Source: Enterococcus rivorum (GTDB lineage: Bacteria > Bacillota > Bacilli > Lactobacillales > Enterococcaceae). Taken from it: 64,000 nt of DNA. The stretch covers positions 1-64,000 of the forward strand of contig NZ_MIEK01000007.1 in assembly GCF_001742285.1 (NCBI RefSeq), given 5' to 3'. Position numbers and translations under genes: made by a program. Positions 1 to 8,757 of the stretch are shown here, piece after piece. Under the pieces are notes generated by a model, which worked only from the letters and a program-made list of their open reading frames with translations, was not told the DNA's origin and made no database searches. Position 1 is the first letter of the stretch; each line of letters begins with the position of its first letter.

Positions 1-192
1 ATGGTGTGGTTTACACGAACTTTGAAGGATTGAAGCAAGCCATTAATAAGTGGATATATTACTATAATCACCAACGAATCAAAACGAAACTCAGGTGCAG
101 TCCCGTTCAATACCGTGAACGGATAACAGCATAAAAACTACCGACCAGATTTCTCCAGTCGGTAGTTGGTCTAACTTTTGGGTCTCACTACA
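1..192 (+). mobile_element. 3' end of an IS3-family insertion sequence (partial)
   Basis: Bases 3-134 read, in frame, as the C-terminus of an IS3-family OrfB transposase. The translation contains NFEGLKQAINKWIYYYNHQR and ends SPVQYRERITA before TAA at 132-134, which is the typical end of the rve integrase domain with its YNxxR motif. A 10-bp inverted repeat (136-145 with 158-167) follows. The sequence GGGTCTCACTACA ending at 192 looks like a terminal inverted repeat ending in CA. The left part of the element lies outside the window, so it cannot be told whether the copy is intact. No transposase remnant is visible to the right of 192. Confidence 0.85.
136..167 (+). terminator. Hairpin after the IS3 transposase stop
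   Basis: The arms AACTACCGAC (136-145) and GTCGGTAGTT (158-167) are perfectly complementary around a 12-base loop. The hairpin starts two bases after the transposase stop codon. No strong T-run follows, so it may insulate the element or protect the mRNA end rather than act as a full terminator. Confidence 0.5.
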
Positions 193-398
193 CTAAGTCA
201 ATTCTCTTGTTTTATATTAACTTACCGTTTTTCATAAACTGTTTTTTTGACTGCCATTTGATTTAAATTTAGTAAAACATAGTACAACAGATTTTTAAAT
301 TAATACTACTCTTTCCTTTTTAATCTAACATTTTGAAACACAAAGAATCCTAAATTTCCGACTATATCCAACAAAAAAATCGCGAAAGTGAAGACAAA

Positions 399-427
399 AA
401 CAGGCTTGAATTCAAGCCTGTTTTTTT
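399..427 (+). terminator. Intrinsic terminator
   Basis: The palindrome AACAGGCTTGAATTCAAGCCTGTT is followed by a T-run through 427. It is GC-rich compared with its surroundings. It could end transcription from the left; for the minus-strand regulator gene it lies well downstream of the stop codon. Confidence 0.75.
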
Positions 428-442
428 GTTCCACATGAAACA
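427..442. promoter_or_regulatory. parS-like ParB binding site
   Basis: TGTTCCACATGAAACA differs at one position from the Firmicute parS consensus TGTTNCACGTGAAACA. An identical 16-mer occurs at 29442-29457. parS sites cluster near the replication origin, and this window carries dnaB and purA, which usually lie near the origin in enterococci. Binding by Spo0J/ParB is inferred. Confidence 0.65.
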
Positions 443-622
443 ATTGGAAATTATGTGTTGCTTTTTTGGTTGTTTTTTTAGCTAAAGCACGATATCATTC
501 GCAAGTTTATGGAATGTGTTATCTTGATGCAAAAATCAAATCGATTCAATGGCTCTCCAAGTTTCTTATTCACTAGAAGCTACTTAAAATACAACCATTT
601 TCCGATAGGGACAGACTTTTCT

Positions 623-2563
623 CTAGTTCATTTTTTTCATTTCTTCGATAAATGTAGCGTATTTATTTGAGTGTAAGATTTTTTTTTGGCTTTCTTTTTG
701 GTGGATAAAATCCAGTAAGATCGAGTAAATATCTCCGGTTTCTTCGTAGTCTTCTTTTTTGATTGCGAAAAGAAAAACAAAATGAACGTTTTCCCCGTTA
801 CCCCAATCGATTCCACTAGGAAGAATGGCGACGGCAACTCTTGATTGTTGGGCTTTTAATGACATAGGGTGGGGAATTGCCAGTGTTTGATTAATATTCG
901 TCTGACTGATGGTTTCTCGCCTGCAGACACTTTCATAAAAATCGTGAGAGACGATGCCTTGTGATTCTAGTACTTGCGTCATCATTTTTAGTAACGCTTC
1001 TTTCGTTTGGACATTGGGACTATGGAAGAAGCAAGTTTCATGAAATAAATCAAACACAGTTGCGGTTTTAAGTGCCATTTTTTCAATAAATGCGCCAACT
1101 TTATTAATATCTTTATCTAGTTGCCTCATATTGATGTAAATATGAGGCATTTTAAGCTGTTCTAATGGAACGGTTGTAATTACAAAGTCCACCTCGGATA
1201 GGTCATGTTGCTGCACTTCAATAAAGGACAAGCGGTGGAGGATTTCGATTTTTTCTTGATAGTGTTTATTAATTTTAGCTTCAATAATACGACTCATCGC
1301 CCGACCAGTTCCACAGATGAGGATGACTCGTTGTTTGCGATACTTGTTATAAGCACTACGTTCGATTGCTCCAGCAATGTGTAAGGAAATATATCCAACT
1401 TCATCTTCAGAAAAAGTTAAGCCATGCTCAAGCCCAATATTTTTTAGAGGCATGAGACATAAATCATACGCTAAAGGGAAGGACTTTTTGATGGTTTCCA
1501 AAAGAGGGTTTCTTCTGCTGGCATCCATCAAATTTGCATTGATAAAGCCTTCGATGTGAGAAGTCAGATCTTGAATTAAAAGCTTATCTGTTCTCCAATC
1601 AAAGTTGGAGGCGTTTTTGATTGCTTGTAAAAGTTCAGACACAATTTCTTTAGCGGCAGGATTGGACGGGTTGCTATTTTGCTCCATTTCAACGAGTCGA
1701 GGGGCGTTGATGGATAAGTGATAAATAAAATATTCCTTTTCTTCGTTGCTTAAAATCACTTGGAAAGCGTCTTCAATTTCAGTGAAAAAACGTTCCATTA
1801 ATACGTTAGCTTCTTTTTTTAAAGTAAACACTTCTACGGGAAAGTCCGTCAATCGTTTGCCATCTGTTATTCTGCTTAATGCCAAGGCAAAGTGAGAAAG
1901 GATATTTTTGTGATAATAGTCAGAATCCAGTAATCCAAGAGGTTCAAAATAAGCGAGTTGGATTTTTTTCAACAATTCTAAATTAATATTATCAAACAAA
2001 GACAACTCGGTTTCTGTGAAACCAACAAGATATTCTTGGAGGTCTTTTACAATGAGTAAATCACTGATAGCTTGGCGTTTTGCCAACTCATTACCAACCA
2101 GTTCAAAGCCAATATTGGGGCGGTTGATAATTTTCAATCCATAAGGGGCTAAAAGAGTCCGAAGTGATTTTAAATAGGAATAAAAAGTATTTTTACTGAC
2201 AAATAAGCGTTCGAGGAAATCCTCTAATGACAGGGGTGCAGCTTCTTTAAAAAGCAAGTAAAGCAGAAACGTTTGCCGTTCTTGCAGGGACGTTAGGGTG
2301 GGCATGGAAGAAGTAATACTATCATTCCGCCAACTGGTGAACGTTTTTTCATTAAGAATATTAAGTACATATCCCTCTCCTCTTAATAAAGAAACACTAG
2401 CCCCTACATTTTTTAAGGCATCGTTTAAGTTGGTGATATCTGTTCGGATGGTACGATCAGATACCGAAAAAGCGTTTGTTAATTCGGTCATGGCAACTGG
2501 GTAGGATTGTTTTATTAGTATATCTAGAATATCATCCAATCGTTGATACATTAGTTTAGACAT
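623..2563 (-). CDS. PRD-domain transcriptional regulator (BglG/MtlR type) with EIIB- and EIIA-like domains
   Basis: This is a 646-residue PTS-controlled activator. The order is two N-terminal winged-helix DNA-binding segments (about 1-130), PRD1 (about 180-290), PRD2 (about 300-395), an EIIB-Gat-like domain beginning VILICGTGRAMSR, and a C-terminal fructose/mannitol-type EIIA domain with the active-site context AIPHPMSL. PRD histidines are visible in ILSHFALAL, LTSHIEGF and ISLHIAGAI. I chose the ATG at 2561-2563 because GGGGAGTGAG lies just upstream; an in-frame start 36 bases further up has no such site. The gene is divergent from the PTS/GH38 operon that begins at 2937 and almost certainly controls it. 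Phosphorylation by EIIB and HPr is known for the family, not seen here. Confidence 0.9.
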   Translation of the reverse strand: MSKLMYQRLDDILDILIKQSYPVAMTELTNAFSVSDRTIRTDITNLNDALKNVGASVSLLRGEGYVLNILNEKTFTSWRNDSITSSMPTLTSLQERQTFLLYLLFKEAAPLSLEDFLERLFVSKNTFYSYLKSLRTLLAPYGLKIINRPNIGFELVGNELAKRQAISDLLIVKDLQEYLVGFTETELSLFDNINLELLKKIQLAYFEPLGLLDSDYYHKNILSHFALALSRITDGKRLTDFPVEVFTLKKEANVLMERFFTEIEDAFQVILSNEEKEYFIYHLSINAPRLVEMEQNSNPSNPAAKEIVSELLQAIKNASNFDWRTDKLLIQDLTSHIEGFINANLMDASRRNPLLETIKKSFPLAYDLCLMPLKNIGLEHGLTFSEDEVGYISLHIAGAIERSAYNKYRKQRVILICGTGRAMSRIIEAKINKHYQEKIEILHRLSFIEVQQHDLSEVDFVITTVPLEQLKMPHIYINMRQLDKDINKVGAFIEKMALKTATVFDLFHETCFFHSPNVQTKEALLKMMTQVLESQGIVSHDFYESVCRRETISQTNINQTLAIPHPMSLKAQQSRVAVAILPSGIDWGNGENVHFVFLFAIKKEDYEETGDIYSILLDFIHQKESQKKILHSNKYATFIEEMKKMN

Positions 2564-2936
2564 GTTCTCACTCCCCATATGTAATAATAAATCGTTCAAT
2601 ATGTATTCTATCGGTTTTGTACTATTTCAATCAGAACAAAAGGATCAAGGTTAAGGTCTATATCAAAAGCACCAAGTGATGTTCTATGTATTGAATGTAA
2701 AACGGTAAAACGTAAAACCAATTTTTTAGGACTCTCCTAATTCAACTCTATCATACCTGATAAGAGTAGTGATTGGAATATAGCGATTTCTTAGTCTTTT
2801 CCAATAGGTGTGGAAGTGATTTTGGAATTTGCAGTGTCCAGCGACTTCCAAATCATTTGGAAAATGGAAGTGTTTACAACGACTTAGTTAATCGGTAAAT
2901 TGAAGGTACCAGAGAAAAGGAAGGGAGGCTTCGAGA
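2564..2936. promoter_or_regulatory. Divergent control region with palindromic operator candidate
   Basis: This 373-bp gap separates the PRD regulator from the operon it probably controls. A perfect 17-bp palindrome with one central base, TTCCAAATCATTTGGAA, lies at 2846-2862. Related half-sites (TTCCAATAGG, GTGGAAGTG, TTTGGAATTT) occur between 2799 and 2830. These are plausible activator or operator sites. I could not fix a confident -35/-10 pair. Confidence 0.5.
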
Positions 2937-3395
2937 ATGGACTTTACAGAAATAAACATTCTTTTGGATTTAAACGTTTCTTCTCAGCTTGAACTATTTC
3001 AAGTGATTGCAAGTTACGCAGAAAAGTTAGGCTTTTGTAAAGAGTCAACGAAAGTCTATGACTCTTTTTTAGCAAGAGAAAATGAATATTCCACAGGATT
3101 ACAAAATGGTTTTGCGATTCCCCATGCGAAATCTGACTATGTATTAACCCCTACTGTTTTGTTCATTCGTTTAGAGAAACCCATTGAATGGGAAACGTTT
3201 GATGATTCAGCAGTTCAAAATATTTTTGCGCTATTGGTACCGAAAGAGGACGAAGGGACACTGCACCTAGAAATGCTTAGTCGTTTAGCAACGGCACTAA
3301 TGGAGGAAGATTTCATACAACAAATTCAGAATAGTAATAGCAAAGTTGAGTTAGCCAAGATTGTGAAGACAGAAATGATAGGAGAGAGAAATTGA
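2937..3395 (+). CDS. PTS fructose-type EIIA component
   Basis: This 152-residue EIIA is the cytoplasmic phosphocarrier that takes phosphate from HPr and passes it to the EIIB encoded next. The EIIA-2 (fructose/mannitol) signature is clear: ENEYSTGLQNGFAIPHAKS holds the phosphorylated histidine. GGGAGG at 2923-2928 precedes the ATG by 8 bases. Its stop codon overlaps the start of the EIIB gene (TGATG), which implies translational coupling. It is the first gene of an operon with separate EIIA, EIIB and EIIC proteins, unlike single-chain FruA or MngA. The downstream alpha-mannosidase suggests a mannoside substrate, which is inference. Confidence 0.92.
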   Translation: MDFTEINILLDLNVSSQLELFQVIASYAEKLGFCKESTKVYDSFLARENEYSTGLQNGFAIPHAKSDYVLTPTVLFIRLEKPIEWETFDDSAVQNIFALLVPKEDEGTLHLEMLSRLATALMEEDFIQQIQNSNSKVELAKIVKTEMIGERN

Positions 3396-3721
3396 TGAAA
3401 ATTGTCGGAATATCTGCATGTCCAGCTGGGTTAGCCCATACACCTATGGCAGCGAAAGCATTAGAAAAAGCTGGCGAAAGATTAGGCTACGATGTAAAAA
3501 TTGAACAACAAGGTTCTTTAGGTCAAGTCAATCGGATTTCACAAGAAGAAGCAAATCAGGCGGATTTTGTTTTATTAGCAACCGATCAAAAGGTTATCGG
3601 GCTAGAACGCTTTGAAGGGAAACCTCAATTAAGAGTCAATATTAATACCTGTATCAAAGCCCCAGAAGCGGTTTTGAAAAAATGTATTGAAGCAGTGAAC
3701 CAGCGGAATTTGGAAAAATAA
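3395..3721 (+). CDS. PTS fructose-type EIIB component
   Basis: This 108-residue protein begins MKIVGISACPAGLAHTPMA. The cysteine in the ACPAGLAHT loop is the phosphorylation site of fructose-family EIIB proteins. I start at the ATG at 3395 because GGAGAG (3381-3386) lies at a suitable distance; the TTG one codon upstream is an alternative. The ATG overlaps the EIIA stop codon by one base. EIIB hands phosphate to the sugar during transport by the EIIC encoded 18 bases downstream. Confidence 0.92.
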   Translation: MKIVGISACPAGLAHTPMAAKALEKAGERLGYDVKIEQQGSLGQVNRISQEEANQADFVLLATDQKVIGLERFEGKPQLRVNINTCIKAPEAVLKKCIEAVNQRNLEK

Positions 3722-3739
3722 TAGAAAAGAGGAAGAAAC

Positions 3740-4843
3740 ATGAAAAAGACGTTAGCAGAGCTTAAAGGACATTTGATGAGTGGGATCAGCTTTGTTTTAC
3801 CACTAATTATCGGTGCTTCATTAGTTGTAGCGATTCCTAAAATGATTGCTTTAGGGATGGGAATAACTAGTTTAGATCCTTATGCGGATGCAGAGGGCTT
3901 TAAACATATCCTATATGCGATTGAACAAGTTGGTTGGACAGGCATTGGCTTAATCAATACCGTGTTGGCTGGATTTATTGCGTATTCTATTGGGGACAAA
4001 GCAGCGATTGGTGCCGGTTTCATTGGTGGTGCGGTGGCGACAAGTACAAATGCCGGGTTTTTAGGAGCAGTTATTGCCGGTTTTTTAGCGGGGTATTTAG
4101 TAAAATGGGCGAGAAATAACATTAAATTACCAGAGTCATTTTCAGGTGTAATGCCTTTAGTTATTTTACCATTGTTGGCGACACTATCTGTCGCAATTGT
4201 GATGGGTGCTTTATTGTCGGAGCCACTAGCATGGATTAATACAAGCTTAGTTGAGTGGATTAGAGCAATGATTGCGAATGATGTAAATAAAGTTGTTTTA
4301 GCATTAATTATGGGAGCGATGATTGGTTCTGACCTAGGAGGTCCAATCAATAAAGCAGCTTGGATGGCTGGGAATGTATTGTTAACAGAAGGTCTTTATT
4401 TACCAGCGATTATCGTAAACGTAGCAATTTGTGCCGTACCGTTAGGGTATGCCTTTGCGACACTTTTTCATAAAAAAAGATTTAATACGGAGCTTTTGGA
4501 TGCCGGAAGAAATAACTTTGTCATGGGTTTTATTGGTATTACGGAAGGAGCGATTCCTTTTACATTAGTGAATCCTTTAAAACTGGTTCCAATCAATATG
4601 ATTGGTGGAGCACTCGCTTCCGCAATTGGGATTGCTTTAGGAATGTATGCTAAAATGCCGCCAGTCGGTGGGATTTACGGATTCTTTACCGTTGGGAATG
4701 GTTGGGCCTACTTGATTGGTCTTTTCGCTGGGGCTGCTTTTATCGGCTTTATTGCACCTTTATTGGTGGACTTTAATAAAGAAGAAGAGTTGGCTCTTCA
4801 AGAAACAGATTCTATTGATGTAGAAATTAGTTTTGAAAACTAA
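3740..4843 (+). CDS. PTS fructose-type EIIC permease
   Basis: This 367-residue membrane permease of the fructose-family EIIC fold has about ten hydrophobic segments. It starts MKKTLAELKGHLMSGISFVL, the usual amphipathic lead-in of these proteins, and carries GAMIGSDLGGPINKAAW and GFIGITEGAIPF, the conserved Gly-rich and substrate-binding loops (the latter like the GITEGAIPF motif of FruA). GAGGAAG precedes the ATG. It lies 18 bases after EIIB and about 110 bases before the GH38 gene, so it is part of the same operon. Confidence 0.92.
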   Translation: MKKTLAELKGHLMSGISFVLPLIIGASLVVAIPKMIALGMGITSLDPYADAEGFKHILYAIEQVGWTGIGLINTVLAGFIAYSIGDKAAIGAGFIGGAVATSTNAGFLGAVIAGFLAGYLVKWARNNIKLPESFSGVMPLVILPLLATLSVAIVMGALLSEPLAWINTSLVEWIRAMIANDVNKVVLALIMGAMIGSDLGGPINKAAWMAGNVLLTEGLYLPAIIVNVAICAVPLGYAFATLFHKKRFNTELLDAGRNNFVMGFIGITEGAIPFTLVNPLKLVPINMIGGALASAIGIALGMYAKMPPVGGIYGFFTVGNGWAYLIGLFAGAAFIGFIAPLLVDFNKEEELALQETDSIDVEISFEN

Positions 4844-4850
4844 TTAGAAG

Positions 4851-4892
4851 AAAAAGACATGAAGGATGGTGCTTTGTCCCATGTCTTTTTCT
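4851..4892 (+). terminator. Imperfect hairpin between EIIC and GH38 genes
   Basis: AAAAAGACATG and CATGTCTTTTT flank an 18-base loop and the right arm ends in T-rich sequence. It may partially terminate, which would lower mannosidase expression relative to the PTS genes, or mark an mRNA processing point. Confidence 0.5.
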
Positions 4893-4953
4893 ATTGATTT
4901 TTAGAAAGAACTTAAAGCATCACGACTTAAAATAGAATGTAAGGAGTTTGGTT

Positions 4954-7629
4954 ATGAAGAAAATCGTACATGTTGTTCCCCATAGTCATTGGGATCGGGA
5001 GTGGTATTTTACAACTAGCAGGTCGAAAGTTTACTTAATGCATGATGTTAAAAAAGTATTAGAACAACTGGAAGCTGACAATGGGTATGAGACATTTATT
5101 TTAGATGGACAGGCGTCTTTGTTAGATGATTATTTAAAATGGCGACCACAAGATAGAAAAAGAATCGAGGCTCTAGTGCACGAAGGAAAATTAATCATTG
5201 GTCCTTGGTATACTCAGACAGATCAACTGGTTATTTCAGGAGAAAGTATCGTTCGGAATCTGCTTTATGGGATGGCAATTTGTGAAACCATAGGCTCTTA
5301 TATGAATATTGGTTATGTGCCAGATTCTTTTGGTCAAGCGGCAAGTATGCCACAGATTTATCGTGGGTTTGGTATCGAAGATACGATGTTTTGGCGTGGT
5401 GTTAGTGATGATGAGGTGAAACAGACAGAATTTAAGTGGCGCGGGGAAGATGGTTCAGTTGTGACCGCCTTTCAAATCCCTAGTGGTTATTACATCGGAG
5501 GCGCAATTCCAGAAAAAGAAGAAGCTTTAGCTAAATTTTTATATGAAGAACCCTTTAAAACAACTTGGGGGAGAAGCTCAACGAATCACGTGTACTTTCC
5601 GAATGGTTTTGACCAAGCTCCTGTTAGAAAGAATTTACCCGAATTAGTAGGCAAAATGAATCGATTGTACCAAGAGGATTATGAACTGCATTTTTCTACC
5701 ATTGAAAAATATATTCAAGCAGTAAAAAAACAGCAGCCAGAGCTTGAAGAAGTGACAGGGGAGCTGACAAACGGCAAGTTAATGCGAATTCATAAAACCA
5801 TTTTTTCCTCACGGTCAGACTTGAAGGTTTTAAATACCCAAGTGCAAAATTATTTAGTCAATGTGATGGAACCGATTTTGACGATTTCTATGACGTTAGG
5901 CTTTGAATACCCGGTAGAAACAGTCAAGGAAATCTGGAAATTGATGTTTGAAAATGCCGCTCATGACTCCATTGGTTCTTGTGTTTCCGATACAACGAAT
6001 GAAGACATTTACATGCGCTACAAGCAGGCACGAGATATTGCAATAAATTTAGTAGAACTAACGATGCGAGAAATCGCCACTCAAATTAATAACGCTGCGG
6101 CAAAAGAAATGACGTTGACTGTGTTCAATCCAGCTAGTCAATCTCGTGCTGGAGTGATTGAAGCTGAGGTTTATTTACCGCAAAAAGAGTTTGCGATTTT
6201 AGACGAGAAGGGGCAAGAGCTTCCCTATACAATTTTAGAGCGAATCGATCAGACGGAGTATGTATTGAATCAGGGGAATATATTGAATCCAACGAAAGAG
6301 ATGTATTTGCCTGAAAAGGTTTATAAAGCAAAAATTGCCTTCGAAGCATCGGTGATTCCCAGTGTCGGCTATACACAATTAACCATTGATTTAAGTGGGA
6401 ATACTTTGCAAGAAATAGTGGAGCATAATGTTAATCAAATAGAAAACGAGTTTTATCAGCTTACAATTCATTCAAATGGTTTATTTGATATCCTAGATAA
6501 ATTGTCAGGAACGTTGTATAAAGAACAGGGAATTATTGAAGAAAACGGCGATAACGGCGACTCATTCAACTATTCTCCTCCAGAACAGGATCTATTGGTT
6601 TATGCCACTGATTTTGTGCCGAACATTGAAGTCAAAGAGTCGGCTCTTTTAAAATCAGTCAAGGTGTCTTATCAAATGAAAGTTCCAGCTAATCTAGAGG
6701 AAAGAAAGCGTGGACAAGCAACGGCACTATTTCCGGTTAGTTTAAACGTAACGCTAAAAAAAGGATCACAAGTGATTGACTTTTCTTTGCAGGCAGATAA
6801 CCGTTTTGTAGATAGTCATCGGGTGTGCTTACTATTTAACACAGGGATTCAATCGAAAGTTTCTACAGCTGACCAACAATTTGGAACGCTTCAAAGACCC
6901 GTTGTTTATGAAAAAGAAATGGCTTTATGGACTCAGCACAAAGACCAATGGAATGAAATGCCAATTGCTATTGAGACCTGTCAAAGTTTTGTTAGTTTAT
7001 TTGACAATCAAAAAGGGGTCTCGCTCATGCCAAAAGGAGTAAGAGAATATGAGGTTGTTGGAGAAAAGAAGGATACGATTCGCTTAACTATTTTTAGAAC
7101 TTATGGCTTTATGGGGAAAGAAAATTTATTCTATCGTCCAGGTAGAGCATCAGGTGAAACCGTAGTAGAAACGCCAGCTGCACAGTGTCATAAAGAAATG
7201 ACCTTTGAGCTATCCGTCTATTATTTTTCAGGTTCGTTTAATCAAGCAGAAGTCGCCAATATTGCCAAACAAGCCAATACGCCTGTACAAGTTTATCAAG
7301 TGGCGGAATTTTTAAACTCTCGGTTGAATTTTACTCTAGGGGATGAAGTGAAGGAGTTACCTGTCAGCTATAGTTTGTTTGAGATGCAAGGAGAGATGAC
7401 GTTAAGTGTTGTGAAGAAGGCAGAATCTCAAGCTGGATACATTATTAGAGTGTATAATGGACACATGAAAGAGAAGTTAGATGAAGTTATCCGATTTAAG
7501 CATCCTGTTAAAATAGTTAAAGAAGTGAACTTGAAAGAAGAGATGATAAGAGAGTTGCAGGTTCATCATCAGGCTGTTGCATTTTCAGGGATCGGACACG
7601 CTAAATTTCTGACGTTATATGTTGAGTAG
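4954..7629 (+). CDS. GH38 alpha-mannosidase
   Basis: This 891-residue enzyme is a family 38 glycoside hydrolase, related to E. coli MngB (mannosylglycerate hydrolase). Near the N-terminus PHSHWDREW supplies zinc ligands His12 and Asp14. VPDSFGQAASMPQI holds Asp124, aligned with the nucleophile and zinc ligand of GH38. ENAAHDSIGSC holds His337, the fourth likely zinc ligand. No signal peptide is present, so it acts in the cytoplasm on imported sugar, presumably phosphorylated by the upstream PTS. AAGGAG (4941-4946) supports the ATG at 4954 over a TTG two codons earlier. The exact substrate (mannosylglycerate, alpha-mannobiose or a glycan fragment) cannot be read from sequence. Confidence 0.93.
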   Translation: MKKIVHVVPHSHWDREWYFTTSRSKVYLMHDVKKVLEQLEADNGYETFILDGQASLLDDYLKWRPQDRKRIEALVHEGKLIIGPWYTQTDQLVISGESIVRNLLYGMAICETIGSYMNIGYVPDSFGQAASMPQIYRGFGIEDTMFWRGVSDDEVKQTEFKWRGEDGSVVTAFQIPSGYYIGGAIPEKEEALAKFLYEEPFKTTWGRSSTNHVYFPNGFDQAPVRKNLPELVGKMNRLYQEDYELHFSTIEKYIQAVKKQQPELEEVTGELTNGKLMRIHKTIFSSRSDLKVLNTQVQNYLVNVMEPILTISMTLGFEYPVETVKEIWKLMFENAAHDSIGSCVSDTTNEDIYMRYKQARDIAINLVELTMREIATQINNAAAKEMTLTVFNPASQSRAGVIEAEVYLPQKEFAILDEKGQELPYTILERIDQTEYVLNQGNILNPTKEMYLPEKVYKAKIAFEASVIPSVGYTQLTIDLSGNTLQEIVEHNVNQIENEFYQLTIHSNGLFDILDKLSGTLYKEQGIIEENGDNGDSFNYSPPEQDLLVYATDFVPNIEVKESALLKSVKVSYQMKVPANLEERKRGQATALFPVSLNVTLKKGSQVIDFSLQADNRFVDSHRVCLLFNTGIQSKVSTADQQFGTLQRPVVYEKEMALWTQHKDQWNEMPIAIETCQSFVSLFDNQKGVSLMPKGVREYEVVGEKKDTIRLTIFRTYGFMGKENLFYRPGRASGETVVETPAAQCHKEMTFELSVYYFSGSFNQAEVANIAKQANTPVQVYQVAEFLNSRLNFTLGDEVKELPVSYSLFEMQGEMTLSVVKKAESQAGYIIRVYNGHMKEKLDEVIRFKHPVKIVKEVNLKEEMIRELQVHHQAVAFSGIGHAKFLTLYVE

Positions 7630-7649
7630 ATGAGGGGAGCGTTATAGGG

Positions 7650-8522
7650 ATGGAAAAAATAGTTGGAAGTATTGAAGCAGGTGGCACGAAATTTGTTTGT
7701 GCCGTTGGGAATCAGGCGTTAGAAATTATCGAACGAGTGAGTTTTCCAACGACGACACCAGAAGAGACGATGCTATCGGTAATCGATTTTTTTGCGCCAT
7801 ATAAAAATAGATTAGCCAGCATTGGCGTCGGCTCATTTGGACCGATTGATATTAATGAGGACTCTGAAACCTACGGATTTATCACGACAACCCCTAAGTT
7901 AGCGTGGCAATATTTTGACTTTGTGGGAACACTGAAGAAAGCTTTTGATGTGCCAATTGCTTGGACGACGGATGTGAATGCAGCTTGTTATGGGGAGTAT
8001 TCTTCTGGAAGTGGAATCGGAGTGGAAAATGTAGTCTATTATACAATCGGCACAGGAGTTGGTGGTGGTGCTATTCAAAACGGTCGTTTGATTGGCGGTT
8101 TTAGTCATCCTGAAATGGGGCATATGGTTGTAAAACCACATCCTAAAGATACATTTAAAGGTGTTTGTCCATTTCATGGGAATTGTTTGGAAGGACTGGC
8201 AGCTGGCCCTGCGATTGAACAGCGAATGGGAATGGAAGGAAAACAGTTGCCAGAAACAGATGCTTTTTGGGCGATTGAAGCAGACTATATCGCCCAATGT
8301 GCCTATAATACAACGTTAATGTTCTCACCAGATGTCATTATTTTCGGGGGAGGCGTGATGAAGCAACCGCATTTACTAGAAAAAATTCATCAAGCTTTTG
8401 AAAAACTAACCAATGGCTACGTGACGCATCCTCCTTTAACAGAGTATATTGTGACGCCGAAACTAGGAGATAATGCCGCGACGATTGGGTGCTTAGCTCT
8501 AGCGAAAGAGGCCATCCTATAG
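7650..8522 (+). CDS. ROK-family sugar kinase (fructokinase-like)
   Basis: This 290-residue ROK protein begins MEKIVGSIEAGGTKFVCAVG, the phosphate-binding DxGGTK-type loop. GTGVGGGAIQNGRL and SHPEMGHM follow, and then CPFHGNCLEGLAAGPA, the Cys-His-Cys zinc site of ROK kinases. The fructokinase/mannokinase group (ScrK, GmuE) has this size and architecture. It lies 20 bases after the GH38 gene and probably phosphorylates the free hexose (mannose or fructose) released by the mannosidase, feeding glycolysis. Substrate choice is inference from context. Confidence 0.9.
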   Translation: MEKIVGSIEAGGTKFVCAVGNQALEIIERVSFPTTTPEETMLSVIDFFAPYKNRLASIGVGSFGPIDINEDSETYGFITTTPKLAWQYFDFVGTLKKAFDVPIAWTTDVNAACYGEYSSGSGIGVENVVYYTIGTGVGGGAIQNGRLIGGFSHPEMGHMVVKPHPKDTFKGVCPFHGNCLEGLAAGPAIEQRMGMEGKQLPETDAFWAIEADYIAQCAYNTTLMFSPDVIIFGGGVMKQPHLLEKIHQAFEKLTNGYVTHPPLTEYIVTPKLGDNAATIGCLALAKEAIL

Positions 8523-8679
8523 TTTTAGGTAAAGCAATAGAAAATGATGACTCATTTCCTAGTAAGAATCAAAAGCTGCCAAAATAATTGATTGATAAAT
8601 TGAGTCAGGAAATGAAGAAATTAATGTGCCAGAAGAATTTGACTGTTTAAGGATGTAAACGATTAAAAAAATAAAAAAG

Positions 8680-8732
8680 AGCACTGAAAACGAGGAGAGC
8701 TTAAAGCGGCATCGTTTTCAGTGCTTATAATA
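8680..8732 (-). terminator. Strong terminator for the heliorhodopsin gene
   Basis: The arms AGCACTGAAAACGA (8680-8693) and TCGTTTTCAGTGCT (8712-8725) pair perfectly. On the minus strand the hairpin is followed by a T-rich run (the A-run at 8664-8679). It lies just after the stop codon at 8758 of the minus-strand gene and may also stop transcription from the ROK gene. Confidence 0.8.
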
Positions 8733-8757
8733 ATTTTAAGCAGTAGTAATAAATGAA

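Larger units (their letters stand above)
193..622. other. Intergenic region between the IS end and the PRD regulator
   Basis: I see no gene here. The stretch is very AT-rich. It contains a strong palindromic terminator (399-427) and a parS-like site (427-442), both listed separately. The rest shows no clear feature. Confidence 0.6.
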
